A stretch of DNA of 64,000 nt from CAIUGU01 sp040080215 (GCA_040080215.1 JBEBIT010000011.1:1-64000); one strand, 5' to 3'; shown: positions 53,226 through 62,731, counted from the first letter of the stretch. The notes: generated by a model from the sequence alone, not told the origin. Translations and numbers: made by a program.

Positions 53226-54484
53226 TGCTGCACACCGGCGAGGGCCTTGAGTCGCCCGATCCGCGCGAGTGCCGGCGGATGCGAGTAGTAGAACGCCGCG
53301 TAGACCGGATCCGGTGTCAACGTCGAGGCATTGTCGCGGTACAGCTTGACCAGGGCTTCGACGAGTTCGAGCGGCGCAGCCTGGGTGCTCGCGAAGTGAT
53401 CTGCCTCGAACTCGTGGCGACGGGACCACCACGCACCGAGCGGTGTCAGGAAGAACGTCACGACCGGTGTGGCCAGCATGAACAACAGCAAGGCTGCATG
53501 GTTTGACGGTGTGGTCAGGCCCAGCGCGTGGAAGAACGTCGGCCACGTCGCAAGCTGGCCGAGGATCGCCAGCCCGGCAAAGCTCATCGCGAGCGACAGC
53601 AGCAGCCGCTTTCGGACATGGTGCAGGCGGAAATGGCCGAGCTCGTGTGCGAGGACCGCCTCGATCTCTTCGTGCTTGAGTCTCTCCACGAGCGTATCGA
53701 AGAAGACGATGCGCTTGTTGCGGCCGAGGCCGGTGAAATACGCATTGCCATGACTTGAGCGGCGCGAGCCGTCCATCACGAACACACCCTTTGCCTTGAA
53801 CCCGCAGCGGACGAGCAGGGTTTCCACCCGGTTCCGCAACTCCTCATCGGCGAGCGGTTCGAACTTGTTGAACAGCGGCGCGAGGAAAGACGGCCACGCC
53901 CAGCTGACCAGCAACGTGAAGGCCACCCACACGCCCCACGCGACGATCCACCAAGCGGCCCCGGCATGTTCCATCAGCCACAGGATGGCGAGGAGGAGGG
54001 GGCCGCCCAGCACGACGCCGAGCAGCACGCCCTTGGCCATGTCGGCGACGAACAGCGCAGGCGTAGTGCGGTTGAAACCGAAGCGGCCCTCGATGCGAAA
54101 GGTACGCCAGACCGACAGGGGCAGGTCGACGACCGACATGAGCACGACCACGCTTGCAATCACGGCCGCGCCGCGCCATACGCTGCTCCAGTCTGCCTTG
54201 TCCCACAGCTTGTCGATGGCATCGATGCCGCCGCCGACGGTCAGCGCGAGCAGCACGACCGTGCCAACGACAATGTCCACGGACGTCAGGCGGGCATGGG
54301 CCACCGTGAAGTCCGCAGCCCGCTGGTGATCGGCAAGATTGATGGTCTGCGCGAACGGCGTCGGCACCGAGTCGCGGTGGGCGCGGACCGCATCCACCTG
54401 GCGGCCGAGGAGCCATTGCCGCACCATGGCCCCGCCCAGGGCCAAGGCGACGAAAAGAAGGGTCAGGCCGTGCATGGCCCGCAT
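53222..54484 (-). CDS. M48 metallopeptidase, Ste24/CAAX-protease type
   Basis: A 420-residue polytopic zinc protease. Hydrophobic segments occur at about 5-25, 70-90, 105-125, 150-170 and 180-200, and two after the active site. The catalytic motif AVLAHELGHFRLHH and the third zinc ligand in RRHEFEADHFAST match the Ste24/M48A pattern. Bacterial members of this type are little studied, and HtpX-like quality control is possible. It is coupled to rsgA by a four-base overlap and divergent from orn. The second ATG at 54475 is an alternative start. Confidence 0.9.
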   Translation of the reverse strand: MRAMHGLTLLFVALALGGAMVRQWLLGRQVDAVRAHRDSVPTPFAQTINLADHQRAADFTVAHARLTSVDIVVGTVVLLALTVGGGIDAIDKLWDKADWSSVWRGAAVIASVVVLMSVVDLPLSVWRTFRIEGRFGFNRTTPALFVADMAKGVLLGVVLGGPLLLAILWLMEHAGAAWWIVAWGVWVAFTLLVSWAWPSFLAPLFNKFEPLADEELRNRVETLLVRCGFKAKGVFVMDGSRRSSHGNAYFTGLGRNKRIVFFDTLVERLKHEEIEAVLAHELGHFRLHHVRKRLLLSLAMSFAGLAILGQLATWPTFFHALGLTTPSNHAALLLFMLATPVVTFFLTPLGAWWSRRHEFEADHFASTQAAPLELVEALVKLYRDNASTLTPDPVYAAFYYSHPPALARIGRLKALAGVQQ

Positions 54485-54594
54485 TCTAGCAAGTGCGGTC
54501 AGCTGCCGGCCGAACTACCGTCCGACTCGCATGGCGAGTGCTGGTAATCTACTTCCCCACGACTTCAGGTTTGCAGCGGACAGAAGGCAGGCAG

Positions 54595-55146
54595 ATGGGT
54601 ATCCACGATCTGGACCGGTTGATTTGGATCGATCTCGAGATGACAGGGCTCAAGACCGACACGGACTTCATCATCGAGATTGCCACGATCGTGACTGACA
54701 GGGATCTGCAGATCCTGGAGGAAGGGCCCGTGCTCGCCATCCGTCGTCCGGATGCAGTGCTGGGTGGCATGGACGAGTGGAACACTCGCCAGCACGGTGC
54801 GTCGGGGCTGACAGCCCGCGTCCGCGCCAGCAGCGTCACCGTGGCTGCTGCGGAGGAGCAGACCATCGCCTTCCTCTCGCGCTGGGTCGAGGCGGGCGTA
54901 TCGCCGATGTGCGGCAACAGCATCTGCCAGGATCGCCGCTTCCTCGCGCGGGAGATGCCGTTGCTGGAGCGCTACTTCCACTACCGCAACCTCGACGTGA
55001 GTACGCTCAAGGAGCTCGCGCGCCGCTGGGCACCGCATGTGCTAGAAGGGGTGCAGAAGAATTCTGCGCATCTCGCGCTCGACGATATCCGTGATTCGAT
55101 TCGCGAACTGGCCCATTACCGCCAGCATTTCCTGCGCGTGGTTTGA
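54595..55146 (+). CDS. orn: Oligoribonuclease
   Basis: A 183-residue DEDD-type 3'-5' exonuclease that destroys nanoRNA and pGpG. Catalytic acids are in WIDLEMTGL (Asp12, Glu14), in NSICQDRRF and in AHLALDDIRDSI. It is divergent from the M48-rsgA pair, the usual orn/rsgA neighbourhood. The ATG at 54595 gives the standard N terminus; the frame is open upstream to 54493. Confidence 0.97.
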   Translation: MGIHDLDRLIWIDLEMTGLKTDTDFIIEIATIVTDRDLQILEEGPVLAIRRPDAVLGGMDEWNTRQHGASGLTARVRASSVTVAAAEEQTIAFLSRWVEAGVSPMCGNSICQDRRFLAREMPLLERYFHYRNLDVSTLKELARRWAPHVLEGVQKNSAHLALDDIRDSIRELAHYRQHFLRVV

Positions 55147-55158
55147 TATATTCGGCCC

Positions 55159-55608
55159 ATGATCACCGACAGTCTCTGCCCCGTCGCGTGGACCGCCCGA
55201 CCCGGCAGTTTTGTCGGGTTGATGACGTTGTACGAGAGCAACTACGTGCGCCTTGGCTGGCTCGTGCCGGATTTTGCATCAGTCGTGGGCTCGCAGGTGT
55301 CGCGCGTGGAGGGAGACTGCCCGCTGACATTGAGGCTCGAGGAGCGCAGCCGCTACACCACGACCCTTGCGCTCACCTACCTGTTCGACGATCCCGCGGG
55401 CGTCATCGCAGACCCGGACGTCGAGATCCGCATCTATCACGACGCCCGGCTGGCCGAAGTGAGCCGGTGTGCCCGCTGGCACCGTCATGAGGTCCTGAGC
55501 GCGCTGCGTTCGGACCTGGGGCGGCAACTGGGCGATCGCTGGCTGCGCAACGTCATGCTGAACAAGTGGCTGGACTACTGCGTCGAGCGTGGTCACCGCT
55601 TCCAATGA
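55159..55608 (+). CDS. DUF1249 protein (YqiB-like)
   Basis: A 149-residue protein of unknown function matching DUF1249: LMTLYESNYVRLGWLVPDFA, LRLEERSRYTTTLALTYLFD, VEIRIYHDARLAEV and the C-terminal NVMLNKWLDYCVERGHRF. E. coli YqiB of this family lies by cpdA. A TATATT hexamer ends six bases before the ATG and there is no ribosome site, so translation may be leaderless or coupled to orn 12 bp upstream. Its stop overlaps the next gene as ATGA. Confidence 0.88.
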   Translation: MITDSLCPVAWTARPGSFVGLMTLYESNYVRLGWLVPDFASVVGSQVSRVEGDCPLTLRLEERSRYTTTLALTYLFDDPAGVIADPDVEIRIYHDARLAEVSRCARWHRHEVLSALRSDLGRQLGDRWLRNVMLNKWLDYCVERGHRFQ

Positions 55609-56666
55609 GCATCGCCGATCAGTTCAGTACCTTGCGCCAACGGTTGCCGGGCGCCGCCCGCACCACGGACGAGGAGGAACGGCTGCTGCAGCTGTTCCGC
55701 AATCGCGCCGAACTCAAGAAGGAATACGCCGGCCTGCAGGACGAGCGGCATGACCTGCTCGAAAAGCTCAAGAAGCAGGAAGCCGCCACGCAGCGCATGC
55801 GCGACCAGAATGAAAAGCTCGAGAAGTATCTCGGCAAGCCCGACGTAGGACTGCAATCACTCGCCTATTTTCAGCTCAAGGGTCTCTGGGCCGTTTGCGC
55901 GGAGAAGCTCGCGGGCTTTTCCGGGGAACTGCGCAAGCAGCAGGAAGAGCGGGAACGCCGCAGGCAGATGATCGAGTTCGACCAGGCCCGCCGTACCAGG
56001 CTGGCCCACGCGGATCGTCGCCTGCTGGAGCTTCAATCCGCCGCCAGCACGCTGGAAGCGCAGGTGCGCGCACTTGAGATGAAGCACGACGCCCTGCGGG
56101 GCTTCTGGCACTACTTCAAGCGCAGGGCCCTGGTCGAGCAGATCGGCGTGGTCCGGATGCAGTGGGATGTCGCTGCGACCGATGTGACCGATGCATCCGA
56201 TGATCGCGCCCTCGTCGAGTCCGAGCCCGCGCCGGCGTTTCCGGGCATTTCAGGGGAAGGACGGCGTGCGGTGAACACGGCCGTGATCGCGTATGCGCAG
56301 CAGCTCGTCGGACAATTGTCCGAGGGCGGACTCGCGATGCTGGCGAAGGAGACGACGGTCAGGCGCGTCTATGATGTGCAGTACGGTTCGCAGGAGCAGT
56401 GCCTGCGATTGATGTCGCTGGTGAAGGCCGCATTCAAGGCGCTTGCGGACGACAAGGAAGACCTTGGCGCGCTGAAGGCGCGGATCGATGCCTTGCGCGC
56501 ATCCGCCCAGTATCGCGGGGAGGCCGATACGGTGCCGCTGACCGATTCCATCGGCTTGCTGCCCGCGCCGCCTTCGCCGGTTTCCGACCTGGAGTCGACC
56601 GTCAGCACGGGCATCAACGTGCTGGTCGACGACTATTGGGATCTCTACAAAGCCTTGCTGGCCTGA
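55605..56666 (+). CDS. Coiled-coil protein of unknown function
   Basis: A 353-residue soluble protein not recognised as any family. Two charged coiled-coil stretches are visible, about 22-75 (EEERLLQLFRNRAELKKEYA, LQDERHDLLEKLKKQEAATQ) and 110-185. A linker and a helical C-terminal half (AVNTAVIAYAQQLVGQLSEG, EQCLRLMSLVKAAFKALADD) follow. There is no signal peptide or membrane helix. It is translationally coupled to the DUF1249 gene by a four-base overlap and converges on prc. It should be cytoplasmic, possibly structural or an adaptor; function cannot be inferred. Confidence 0.8.
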   Translation: MSIADQFSTLRQRLPGAARTTDEEERLLQLFRNRAELKKEYAGLQDERHDLLEKLKKQEAATQRMRDQNEKLEKYLGKPDVGLQSLAYFQLKGLWAVCAEKLAGFSGELRKQQEERERRRQMIEFDQARRTRLAHADRRLLELQSAASTLEAQVRALEMKHDALRGFWHYFKRRALVEQIGVVRMQWDVAATDVTDASDDRALVESEPAPAFPGISGEGRRAVNTAVIAYAQQLVGQLSEGGLAMLAKETTVRRVYDVQYGSQEQCLRLMSLVKAAFKALADDKEDLGALKARIDALRASAQYRGEADTVPLTDSIGLLPAPPSPVSDLESTVSTGINVLVDDYWDLYKALLA

Positions 56667-56695
56667 GACCCGCTCCCCGCCGCCGCAGCACCCGC

Positions 56696-58879
56696 TCAAC
56701 GAGCGGGTGTCGCCGCCTTGGAAACGTACCTTCCTCCCATGCTTTGCAGGTCACCGACGATCTGCGTGGCTTCCGTGAGCAATGCGTCGCGGGCCTCATC
56801 GGCCGGAACGGCTTCCAGCTTGGCAATTGTCGGCAAGCCGAGCGCCTGGCGACGGGTGTTCTCGCGGGCCAGCCGTTCCTTCTGCAGCGTTTCACGCTCG
56901 GCAATCCGTGTCTTCAGGTTTAGCGAGACTGACTTCTCCGCACGCTCGTGCTCGTAGGCGTCGATCTCATGGACCAGGAACTGGAAGTCGGCGTCCTTCG
57001 CAATGCGCTGGTCGTGTTCCGTGGACAGTTGCGAGAACGCCTGTTTGAAGTTGGCGTCCTTGCCGAAGGTCGCCGGACGGATGCGGTCCCAGGGCAGGGC
57101 GCTCTCGCGGGTGCTCTCGCCGACTTCCTCGGTGCTGATGGCGGACGGCAACTGGATATCCGGCAGCACGCCGCGGTGCTGGGTGCTCTCGCCCGTCACG
57201 CGGTAGAACTTGCCGATGGTGACCGTGAGCTGGCCGAAGCCGGGCTCCGATCCCAATGCGTAGCGGTCGAGCGGATACAGGTTCTGTACCGTCCCCTTGC
57301 CGTAGGTCTGCTGGCCGACCACGAGGCCGCGGCCGTAGTCCTGGATCGCGGCTGCGAAGATCTCGGACGCCGACGCGCTGAAGCGGTCCACCAGAACAGC
57401 CATCGGGCCATCCCAGGCGACATCAGGCTCCGGGTCATCCAGCACCTCGATGCGTCCACCGGTTTCCCGGAGCTGCACCACGGGGCCGGATGGGATGAAC
57501 AGGCCCGTGAGTCCCTGTGCTTCGGTCAGGTGACCACCGCCGTTGCCGCGCAAGTCCATCACGAGACCGTCGATCTTCTCTTTCTTGAGTTCCTCGATGA
57601 GGCGACGCACATCCTTGGTCGTGCTCTTGTAGTCCTTCTCGCCGTTCGAGCGGGCATCGAAGTCCTGGTAGAAGCTCGGCACGTTGATCACGCCGATCGT
57701 CAGCTCCCGGTCGCCGTGCTTGATCTTGCGGACTTCCTTCTTGGCGGCCTGGCCTTCCAGGGTCACCTTGTTGCGCGTGAATTCGATGATCTTCTCGCCA
57801 GAGCCCGGCGCGGCACCCGCAGGCAGCACCTGCAACCGGACGAGCGTGTTCACCTTGCCGCGGATGATCTGGACCACATCGTCGAGACGCCAGCCGATGA
57901 CATCGACGAGCTTGCCGTCCTTGCCTTCGCCGACACTGATGATGCGGTCGTTGATGTTGAGCTGGCCGCTGATCGCCGCGGGCCCGCCGGGCAGCACGTT
58001 CAGCACGGTGACGTAGTCGTCGACGAGCTGCAGCGAGGCGCCGATGCCCTCGTAGGACAGGCTCATCTGGATCTTGTACTCCTCGGAATTGCGCGGCGAG
58101 AAGTAGCTCGAGTGGGGGTCGAAGACGTGCACGAAGGCGTTCATGAACACTTCGAATGCATCGTCCGTGGTGACCTGGTCGGTCCGCTTGACCACGCGCT
58201 CGTAGCGCGTCTTCAGCAGGTCGCGCGCTTCGGCCCAGGTCTTGTCGGTGAGCAGCAGCGACAGGGCGTCGTTCTTGACCCGTTTGCGCCAGATTTCGTC
58301 AAGTTCGGCCTTGCTGGCAGCCCAGGGTGCCTTGGCGCGGTCGAACTCGAACGTTTCCTGCACCGAGAAGTCGGGTTCGGTTTCCAGCAGCTTCAGTGCG
58401 TAGTCCATCCGCTCCTTGTTGCGCGTCTGGAAGCGGTTGAAGATCGCGAACGCGGGCTCGACGTTGCCGGACAGCAGGGCGTCGTCGAGCTGGTACCGGA
58501 ACCGTTCGAATTCGGCGAGGTCGCTCGCGAGGAAGTAGCTGCGCGACGCGTCCAGTGCCTCGAAGTACCGGTCGAGCACCAGCGACGACACGGGGTCGTT
58601 GACCGGGGATTGCCGGTAGTGCGACCGTTCCATCACGTTGCTGACGAGTTTTGCAACCCGGCGCTGCCGATCGGTCGGTTCAAGCCCCGCGCTGGCTGCG
58701 GCTGCTTCCGCCGTGGAGACCGGCGCTGGCGCGGTGCCGGCCAGGATTGCGCTCAACAGGACGCCCAGGGTGGCCAGGGCGAGCAATGGCCGTGAGAGCC
58801 GGTTCAGGAGAGAACGCCGGCTTGCCCCGGGGGCGGGGGTCGTGGCTCGTGCGTCGCTATTGGAATCCGGCTGATACAC
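56696..58879 (-). CDS. prc: Carboxy-terminal processing protease Prc (tail-specific protease)
   Basis: A 727-residue periplasmic S41 protease. An N-terminal membrane or signal segment (about 36-58) is followed by a TSP_NTD region (LVSNVMERSHYRQSPVNDPV), a PDZ domain (EYKIQMSLSYEGIGASLQLV to GEGKDGKLVDVIGWRLDDVV), the protease core and a DUF3340-like C terminus. The catalytic Ser is in VDRFSASASEIFAAAIQDYG and the Lys in QQTYGKGTVQNLYP. Prc trims penicillin-binding protein 3 and degrades Spr/MepS. GTG 58879 follows GGAGG at eight bases and was chosen; TTG 58981 is the open-frame limit. Confidence 0.93.
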   Translation of the reverse strand: MYQPDSNSDARATTPAPGASRRSLLNRLSRPLLALATLGVLLSAILAGTAPAPVSTAEAAAASAGLEPTDRQRRVAKLVSNVMERSHYRQSPVNDPVSSLVLDRYFEALDASRSYFLASDLAEFERFRYQLDDALLSGNVEPAFAIFNRFQTRNKERMDYALKLLETEPDFSVQETFEFDRAKAPWAASKAELDEIWRKRVKNDALSLLLTDKTWAEARDLLKTRYERVVKRTDQVTTDDAFEVFMNAFVHVFDPHSSYFSPRNSEEYKIQMSLSYEGIGASLQLVDDYVTVLNVLPGGPAAISGQLNINDRIISVGEGKDGKLVDVIGWRLDDVVQIIRGKVNTLVRLQVLPAGAAPGSGEKIIEFTRNKVTLEGQAAKKEVRKIKHGDRELTIGVINVPSFYQDFDARSNGEKDYKSTTKDVRRLIEELKKEKIDGLVMDLRGNGGGHLTEAQGLTGLFIPSGPVVQLRETGGRIEVLDDPEPDVAWDGPMAVLVDRFSASASEIFAAAIQDYGRGLVVGQQTYGKGTVQNLYPLDRYALGSEPGFGQLTVTIGKFYRVTGESTQHRGVLPDIQLPSAISTEEVGESTRESALPWDRIRPATFGKDANFKQAFSQLSTEHDQRIAKDADFQFLVHEIDAYEHERAEKSVSLNLKTRIAERETLQKERLARENTRRQALGLPTIAKLEAVPADEARDALLTEATQIVGDLQSMGGRYVSKAATPAR

Positions 58880-59061
58880 TTGTGCTGCCTCCAACTTCCG
58901 TTCCGGCAGTGCCCGGCGCGGGAAGTGAACTCGAAACCCGATACTGTCCCGTAGGCTAGAGAGACGGCCCGTGCCGATCAAGTGCTACGGCTCATTTAAT
59001 TTAGGCGGCGTATCCGACTCTTAAGCGGGCGTATCTGCCTCTCGATCGACAGGAGCCTGCC

Positions 59062-59352
59062 TTGCGGCCACTCGCCGTCCTTATCGCCATCGTCTTCGGA
59101 TCTTCGGCCGCCATCAGCTTCGGACTGCTTTCAACGCTGATAGTTTTCTTTGTCCTGCGAAACAAGCACCCGGAGTTCGCCGCCGAGCTGCCGCAGCTGC
59201 TGCTAAGCAGCGGAATCGTCCTTGTCATGACGGCTTCCGCCGGGGTGAGCCTTTACTCGACGCTCAGGTCGCTCCGCTGGCGCGGCGCGGCATTGGGAGC
59301 TATGTGCCTGATTATGCTGGGGGGAGGGTTGATTCTCTGGCCCCCCTCTTGA
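59062..59352 (+). CDS. Small membrane protein, three predicted helices
   Basis: A 96-residue hydrophobic protein starting at TTG 59062, six bases after AGGAG. Helices are at about 4-30, 45-66 and 74-92, with a short cytoplasmic or periplasmic loop FVLRNKHPEFAAELPQ between the first two. No family is recognised. It is divergent from prc, with a 182-bp spacer that holds no other ORF. Confidence 0.6.
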   Translation: MRPLAVLIAIVFGSSAAISFGLLSTLIVFFVLRNKHPEFAAELPQLLLSSGIVLVMTASAGVSLYSTLRSLRWRGAALGAMCLIMLGGGLILWPPS

Positions 59353-59369
59353 GGGGCCTGCAAGCTCGT

Positions 59370-59630
59370 TCAGCGGCGAGTGACCCGTTCCCAGGCATTG
59401 GTCCTCTTGAAGGCGCCGCTGTTGTAGGGATCGAAGCCCGCCGCGTCAGGTTTGGGCTCGGCCGGCGGACTTGCCTTGGGCTGGGCAGGCCTTGAGCCGG
59501 TCGCAAGCGCGGGGTGCGTTCCCGTTGCTTCAGTCGAACGAGCATGCCCCGCGCCCAGTGCTACGGGAGGATGGGAAGGCGGGTCGTCCGCTTCTTCAGG
59601 CCGGATGCCAAAGAGCTTTGCGAAGATCAT
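59370..59630 (-). CDS. Small hypothetical protein ending in a conserved-looking basic motif
   Basis: An 86-residue protein starting MIFAKLFGIRPEE after GGGGAAG at six bases. The middle is a low-complexity Pro/Ala/Thr stretch; the end FDPYNSGAFKRTNAWERVTR looks like a conserved C-terminal motif of small gammaproteobacterial proteins I have seen without known function. No membrane helix is present. It is convergent with the small membrane protein. Confidence 0.55.
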   Translation of the reverse strand: MIFAKLFGIRPEEADDPPSHPPVALGAGHARSTEATGTHPALATGSRPAQPKASPPAEPKPDAAGFDPYNSGAFKRTNAWERVTRR

Positions 59631-59767
59631 GGTCGACTTCCCCGACAACAAGCCGCAACGGGGCCAGCGTGGCGCGGTATGCGGTCTTCTCTGATGGAAG
59701 TGCTCCGCTGGCAGGTCGAGCTAATCTATTCAGTCGTGGCTGTCTTAACTGTGACGGCGCTCACGTC

Positions 59768-60136
59768 TCACAGCTTGATGGTCGGTTCCCGGCGTTCCCG
59801 GGTGCGGCTGGCAGGCGCAGGTTCCCGCTTGTCCTCTGCAGGGGGTGGGGAGGAATTGCCGAAATCCGTGAAGATCAGCCTGACTAACTGCACGAGGACG
59901 TAGGGTCCGAGCGCGAGTGCCCAGGTTTGCGGCGTTTTGCCCAAGTCCCGGAAGTAGTCGCCATAGAACGATCCCAGATGTTCGCCCCCGCCGTAGGCCC
60001 CAAGGAGCAGGGCGCCCGTCACGTAGATCAGCGCGGGCAGCACGATCAACCCGAAACCGATGAGCCCCACGGCAAGCCAGGCCTCGAAGCGCCGGAATTG
60101 ACGGAGGGAAGAGGTCGAAGACGGGTCGCCGGACAT
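59768..60136 (-). CDS. Small two-helix membrane protein
   Basis: A 122-residue protein starting MSGDPSSTSSLRQFRRFEA. Hydrophobic helices at about 21-45 (AWLAVGLIGFGLIVLPALIY) and 75-95 (ALALGPYVLVQLVRLIFTDF) are followed by a charged, Pro- and Arg-rich tail. Function is unknown. It is divergent from the oxidoreductase gene at 60285; the frame is open four codons upstream. Confidence 0.6.
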   Translation of the reverse strand: MSGDPSSTSSLRQFRRFEAWLAVGLIGFGLIVLPALIYVTGALLLGAYGGGEHLGSFYGDYFRDLGKTPQTWALALGPYVLVQLVRLIFTDFGNSSPPPAEDKREPAPASRTRERREPTIKL

Positions 60137-60284
60137 GGCCATGCGCATCCTGGGGCAAGGGAGGGCGGGTGCTGGACGGGGAGCATCTTGGCTGCGACTT
60201 TTCGGCGCCGCAAGTGCGGCGGTCCCGAAGCACGGCTATGATCCTGCGCCATTCCTTCCAGGTCGACTCGCCAAGGTACCTTGC

Positions 60285-61259
60285 ATGACCGCTGCCGCCG
60301 CTGCCCCTGCCGAATTGCGCACCGCCGTTGTCGGAGTGGGCTACCTGGGTCGCTTCCATGCCCAGAAGTACGCATTGGTTCCCGGCAGCCGCCTGGTCGC
60401 TGTGGTGGACGCCAGTGGCGAGACCGCGGCGCGCGTCGGTGCCGAGCTGGGGGTACCTGGCTTCAGTGACTATCACGAGTTGCTCGGCAAGGTGGACGCC
60501 GTCAGCATTGCCGTGCCGACGCCCCATCACTACAGTGTTGCGAGGACCTTCCTCGAGAGCGGTGTCCACGTCCTGGTGGAAAAGCCGATCACGACGACTG
60601 TGGCCGAGGCCCAGGAGCTCGTCGATCTCGCCGCAGCGCGCAAGCTGGTACTGCAGGTCGGGCACCTCGAACGCTTCAATCCGGCGATCCTCGCGGCCGA
60701 GGCGCTGCTCGGTAGGCCGCGCTTCGTCGAGTCGCATCGGTTGGCCCCGTTCAAGCAGCGGGGTACGGATGTGAGCGTCGTCCTCGACCTCATGATCCAC
60801 GACATCGACCTGATCCAGACGCTGGTCGGCGCACCGATCGAAAGCATCGATGCAGTCGGCTCCTCCGTGTTTTCCGATGACCTCGATATCGCGAATGCGC
60901 GCATCCGCTTCGTCGGCGGGTGCGTTGCGAACACGACCGCGAGCCGGGTCAGCCTCAAGCAGGAACGCAAGCTGCGCATCTTCCAGGACGACGCGTATTT
61001 CTCCATCGACCTGCAGCAGAAGATCCTGACCGTCATCCGCAAGAAAGACGCGGCTACGCCCGTCGAATCGGCAGCCCAGGTTGCGATCGAGGAGCAGTCC
61101 TTCGATCAGGGCGATGCACTGAAAGTCGAGATCGAAGCATTCCTGCGCGCGATCCGCGAAGGCACGCCACCCGTCGTCAGCGGCGAAGACGGCCTGCGGG
61201 CGCTCGATACGGCGATCCGCATCGCCAAGCTCGTGCAGGCGGGCAACGCCGCAAGCTGA
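60285..61259 (+). CDS. Gfo/Idh/MocA-family NAD(P)-dependent oxidoreductase
   Basis: A 324-residue sugar-type dehydrogenase. The Rossmann motif VVGVGYLGRFHAQKYALVPG begins at about residue 14; EKPITTTVAEAQELVDLAAA carries the family EKP lysine; VLQVGHLERFNPAI and VVLDLMIHDIDLIQTLVGAP give the catalytic Asp/His region. Proteins with GHLERFNP and MIHDID include the UDP-GlcNAc 3-dehydrogenase GnnA of lipid A variants, but no partner aminotransferase is here, so the substrate is open. AAGG is eight bases before the ATG; the frame is open upstream. Confidence 0.88.
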   Translation: MTAAAAAPAELRTAVVGVGYLGRFHAQKYALVPGSRLVAVVDASGETAARVGAELGVPGFSDYHELLGKVDAVSIAVPTPHHYSVARTFLESGVHVLVEKPITTTVAEAQELVDLAAARKLVLQVGHLERFNPAILAAEALLGRPRFVESHRLAPFKQRGTDVSVVLDLMIHDIDLIQTLVGAPIESIDAVGSSVFSDDLDIANARIRFVGGCVANTTASRVSLKQERKLRIFQDDAYFSIDLQQKILTVIRKKDAATPVESAAQVAIEEQSFDQGDALKVEIEAFLRAIREGTPPVVSGEDGLRALDTAIRIAKLVQAGNAAS

Positions 61260-61278
61260 GCCTTGCGTGCCGTAGCAC

Positions 61279-62538
61279 TCAGCGACCGTTGATCAGCGCG
61301 GAGCGCTCGAGCGCGCGGACGGGACGGCCGGCCACCTTTGCGGCCAGCGCCTGGAACTGGCTGAGCGAGACTTCCCCGCGTTGCTTCGCGAATTCCCTGG
61401 CAACGTCGTCAAGAGTGCCCTTCCCGCGCGTCGCTTCCTTGATCTCCGTGTCCACGGCGAGCATGACGGTCACGGCACGGGCCGTCACGGCGCCCGTGGA
61501 GGCACTCACGAACAGGTCCGGCGCGCGCTGCCCGCGCGTGCCCTGCAACGCAGTGGCTTCCTTGAAACGACGCGCACTGATGCCGCCCGAGCGCCGCAGC
61601 AGCTCTATCGAGTAGTACTCCGCGAACCCTTCGACGATCCAGTCGCTCGTCTGGTCGCCGCTGATGCCCATGGCGACATGCACCAGTTCGTGCAGCAGGG
61701 GACTCGTCCTGTTCTCGGTAACCATCGGGCGGTCCGAATGCAGGAACAGGGAGGAAGGTCCGGAGAGGCCGCCGCGGAACATGGGTTCGCCGGCGCGCAC
61801 GATCAGCAGTCGTTTCGGGAACGCTGGAAACAGTGCAGTGACGTGCGGCAGGTTCGAGTTCAGGAACGCTAGCGTGTCCTGCTGGTGCGCGGTGTCGCCG
61901 GCGGGCGTGGCCACGACTGCGCTGACGCCTGCAATGGCCGCCTGTCGCGAGCCGATCTTGCCCGCGAGCATCCAGCCGGTGGGTCGCTCGAACCGCCTCG
62001 ACGGATCGTCGATGACGTAGCGATGTCCGCCGCGGTCCGGATAGCGGGTGAGGATGGACCAGCCTGGCGGCAGCGTGAAATGCAGCGTGGTCTCGGCATA
62101 CAGCCTGGTGGAGGCGAGGCTGCGCACGGGCGGGATCAGCCGGTCCCCGCGGAATACCGCCAACGAGTCCGTCATGTAGGAGTCGTTCGTGCCGCCCTTC
62201 AGGACGTGATCGACCTTGAAGTCGAAGGCCAGCGTTCCCTTGTCCAGCGGAGGATTCCACACCACGCTGTCGGTGCCTTTCTCGAGTTCGCCTGTTCCCG
62301 AGAAGTTGCGATGGCGCTCGGGATCGATGTTGAACGTGAGCCGGCTCGGGAGTTCCGGACCGGTGAGCGTCAGCGTGACATGGGCGATGCCGCTCTGCGG
62401 GCGCAGCTCGACTTCGTAAGCGGCCGCATAGGTCTTGCGTTTGCTGCTGGCTGCGTCGGCGGGTTCCACGGCGGCGATGCCGGCCCAGGCCAACCATGCA
62501 AGACCGGCCATCCGCCACCACGAAGTATGTCGATTCAT
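61279..62538 (-). CDS. Exported gluzincin-like metallopeptidase, uncharacterised
   Basis: A 419-residue protein with a signal peptide (MAGLAWLAWAGIAAVEPADA). An N-terminal beta-rich part (AAYEVELRPQSGIAHVTLTL, FNIDPERHRNFSGTG) resembles the N domain of M1/M61 peptidases. The zinc motif HELVH is followed by DWIVEGFAEYYSIEL; the Glu of EGFAEYY would be the third ligand. The spacing (15 residues from the second His) is three shorter than the 18 of typical M1 or M61 enzymes. It is probably a periplasmic peptidase. It converges on the oxidoreductase gene. Confidence 0.75.
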   Translation of the reverse strand: MNRHTSWWRMAGLAWLAWAGIAAVEPADAASSKRKTYAAAYEVELRPQSGIAHVTLTLTGPELPSRLTFNIDPERHRNFSGTGELEKGTDSVVWNPPLDKGTLAFDFKVDHVLKGGTNDSYMTDSLAVFRGDRLIPPVRSLASTRLYAETTLHFTLPPGWSILTRYPDRGGHRYVIDDPSRRFERPTGWMLAGKIGSRQAAIAGVSAVVATPAGDTAHQQDTLAFLNSNLPHVTALFPAFPKRLLIVRAGEPMFRGGLSGPSSLFLHSDRPMVTENRTSPLLHELVHVAMGISGDQTSDWIVEGFAEYYSIELLRRSGGISARRFKEATALQGTRGQRAPDLFVSASTGAVTARAVTVMLAVDTEIKEATRGKGTLDDVAREFAKQRGEVSLSQFQALAAKVAGRPVRALERSALINGR

Positions 62539-62731
62539 GTGGCAAGTCTACCAGCCGGTCGACGCCCGCAGCGCTGCGGGGTGACTGCAGGCTTGAAATT
62601 CGATGCGCGGTCCCTATGTCGAGGGCATGTGAAGTCGCGGCGCATCCGCTTCATGGCCTTTCGGGCTGAAGGGGCGGTGAGTCGATGGCTTCCAGCCACC
62701 ACCGTGAATCAACGCTTCGAGGAGGATCGTC

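Noticed and set aside
56948..58795. Plus-strand open frame of 615 codons opposite prc
   Set aside because: It is an antisense shadow of a G+C-rich gene. Its translation is His/Asp/Arg/Val-rich without motifs, and prc on the other strand has full domain structure.
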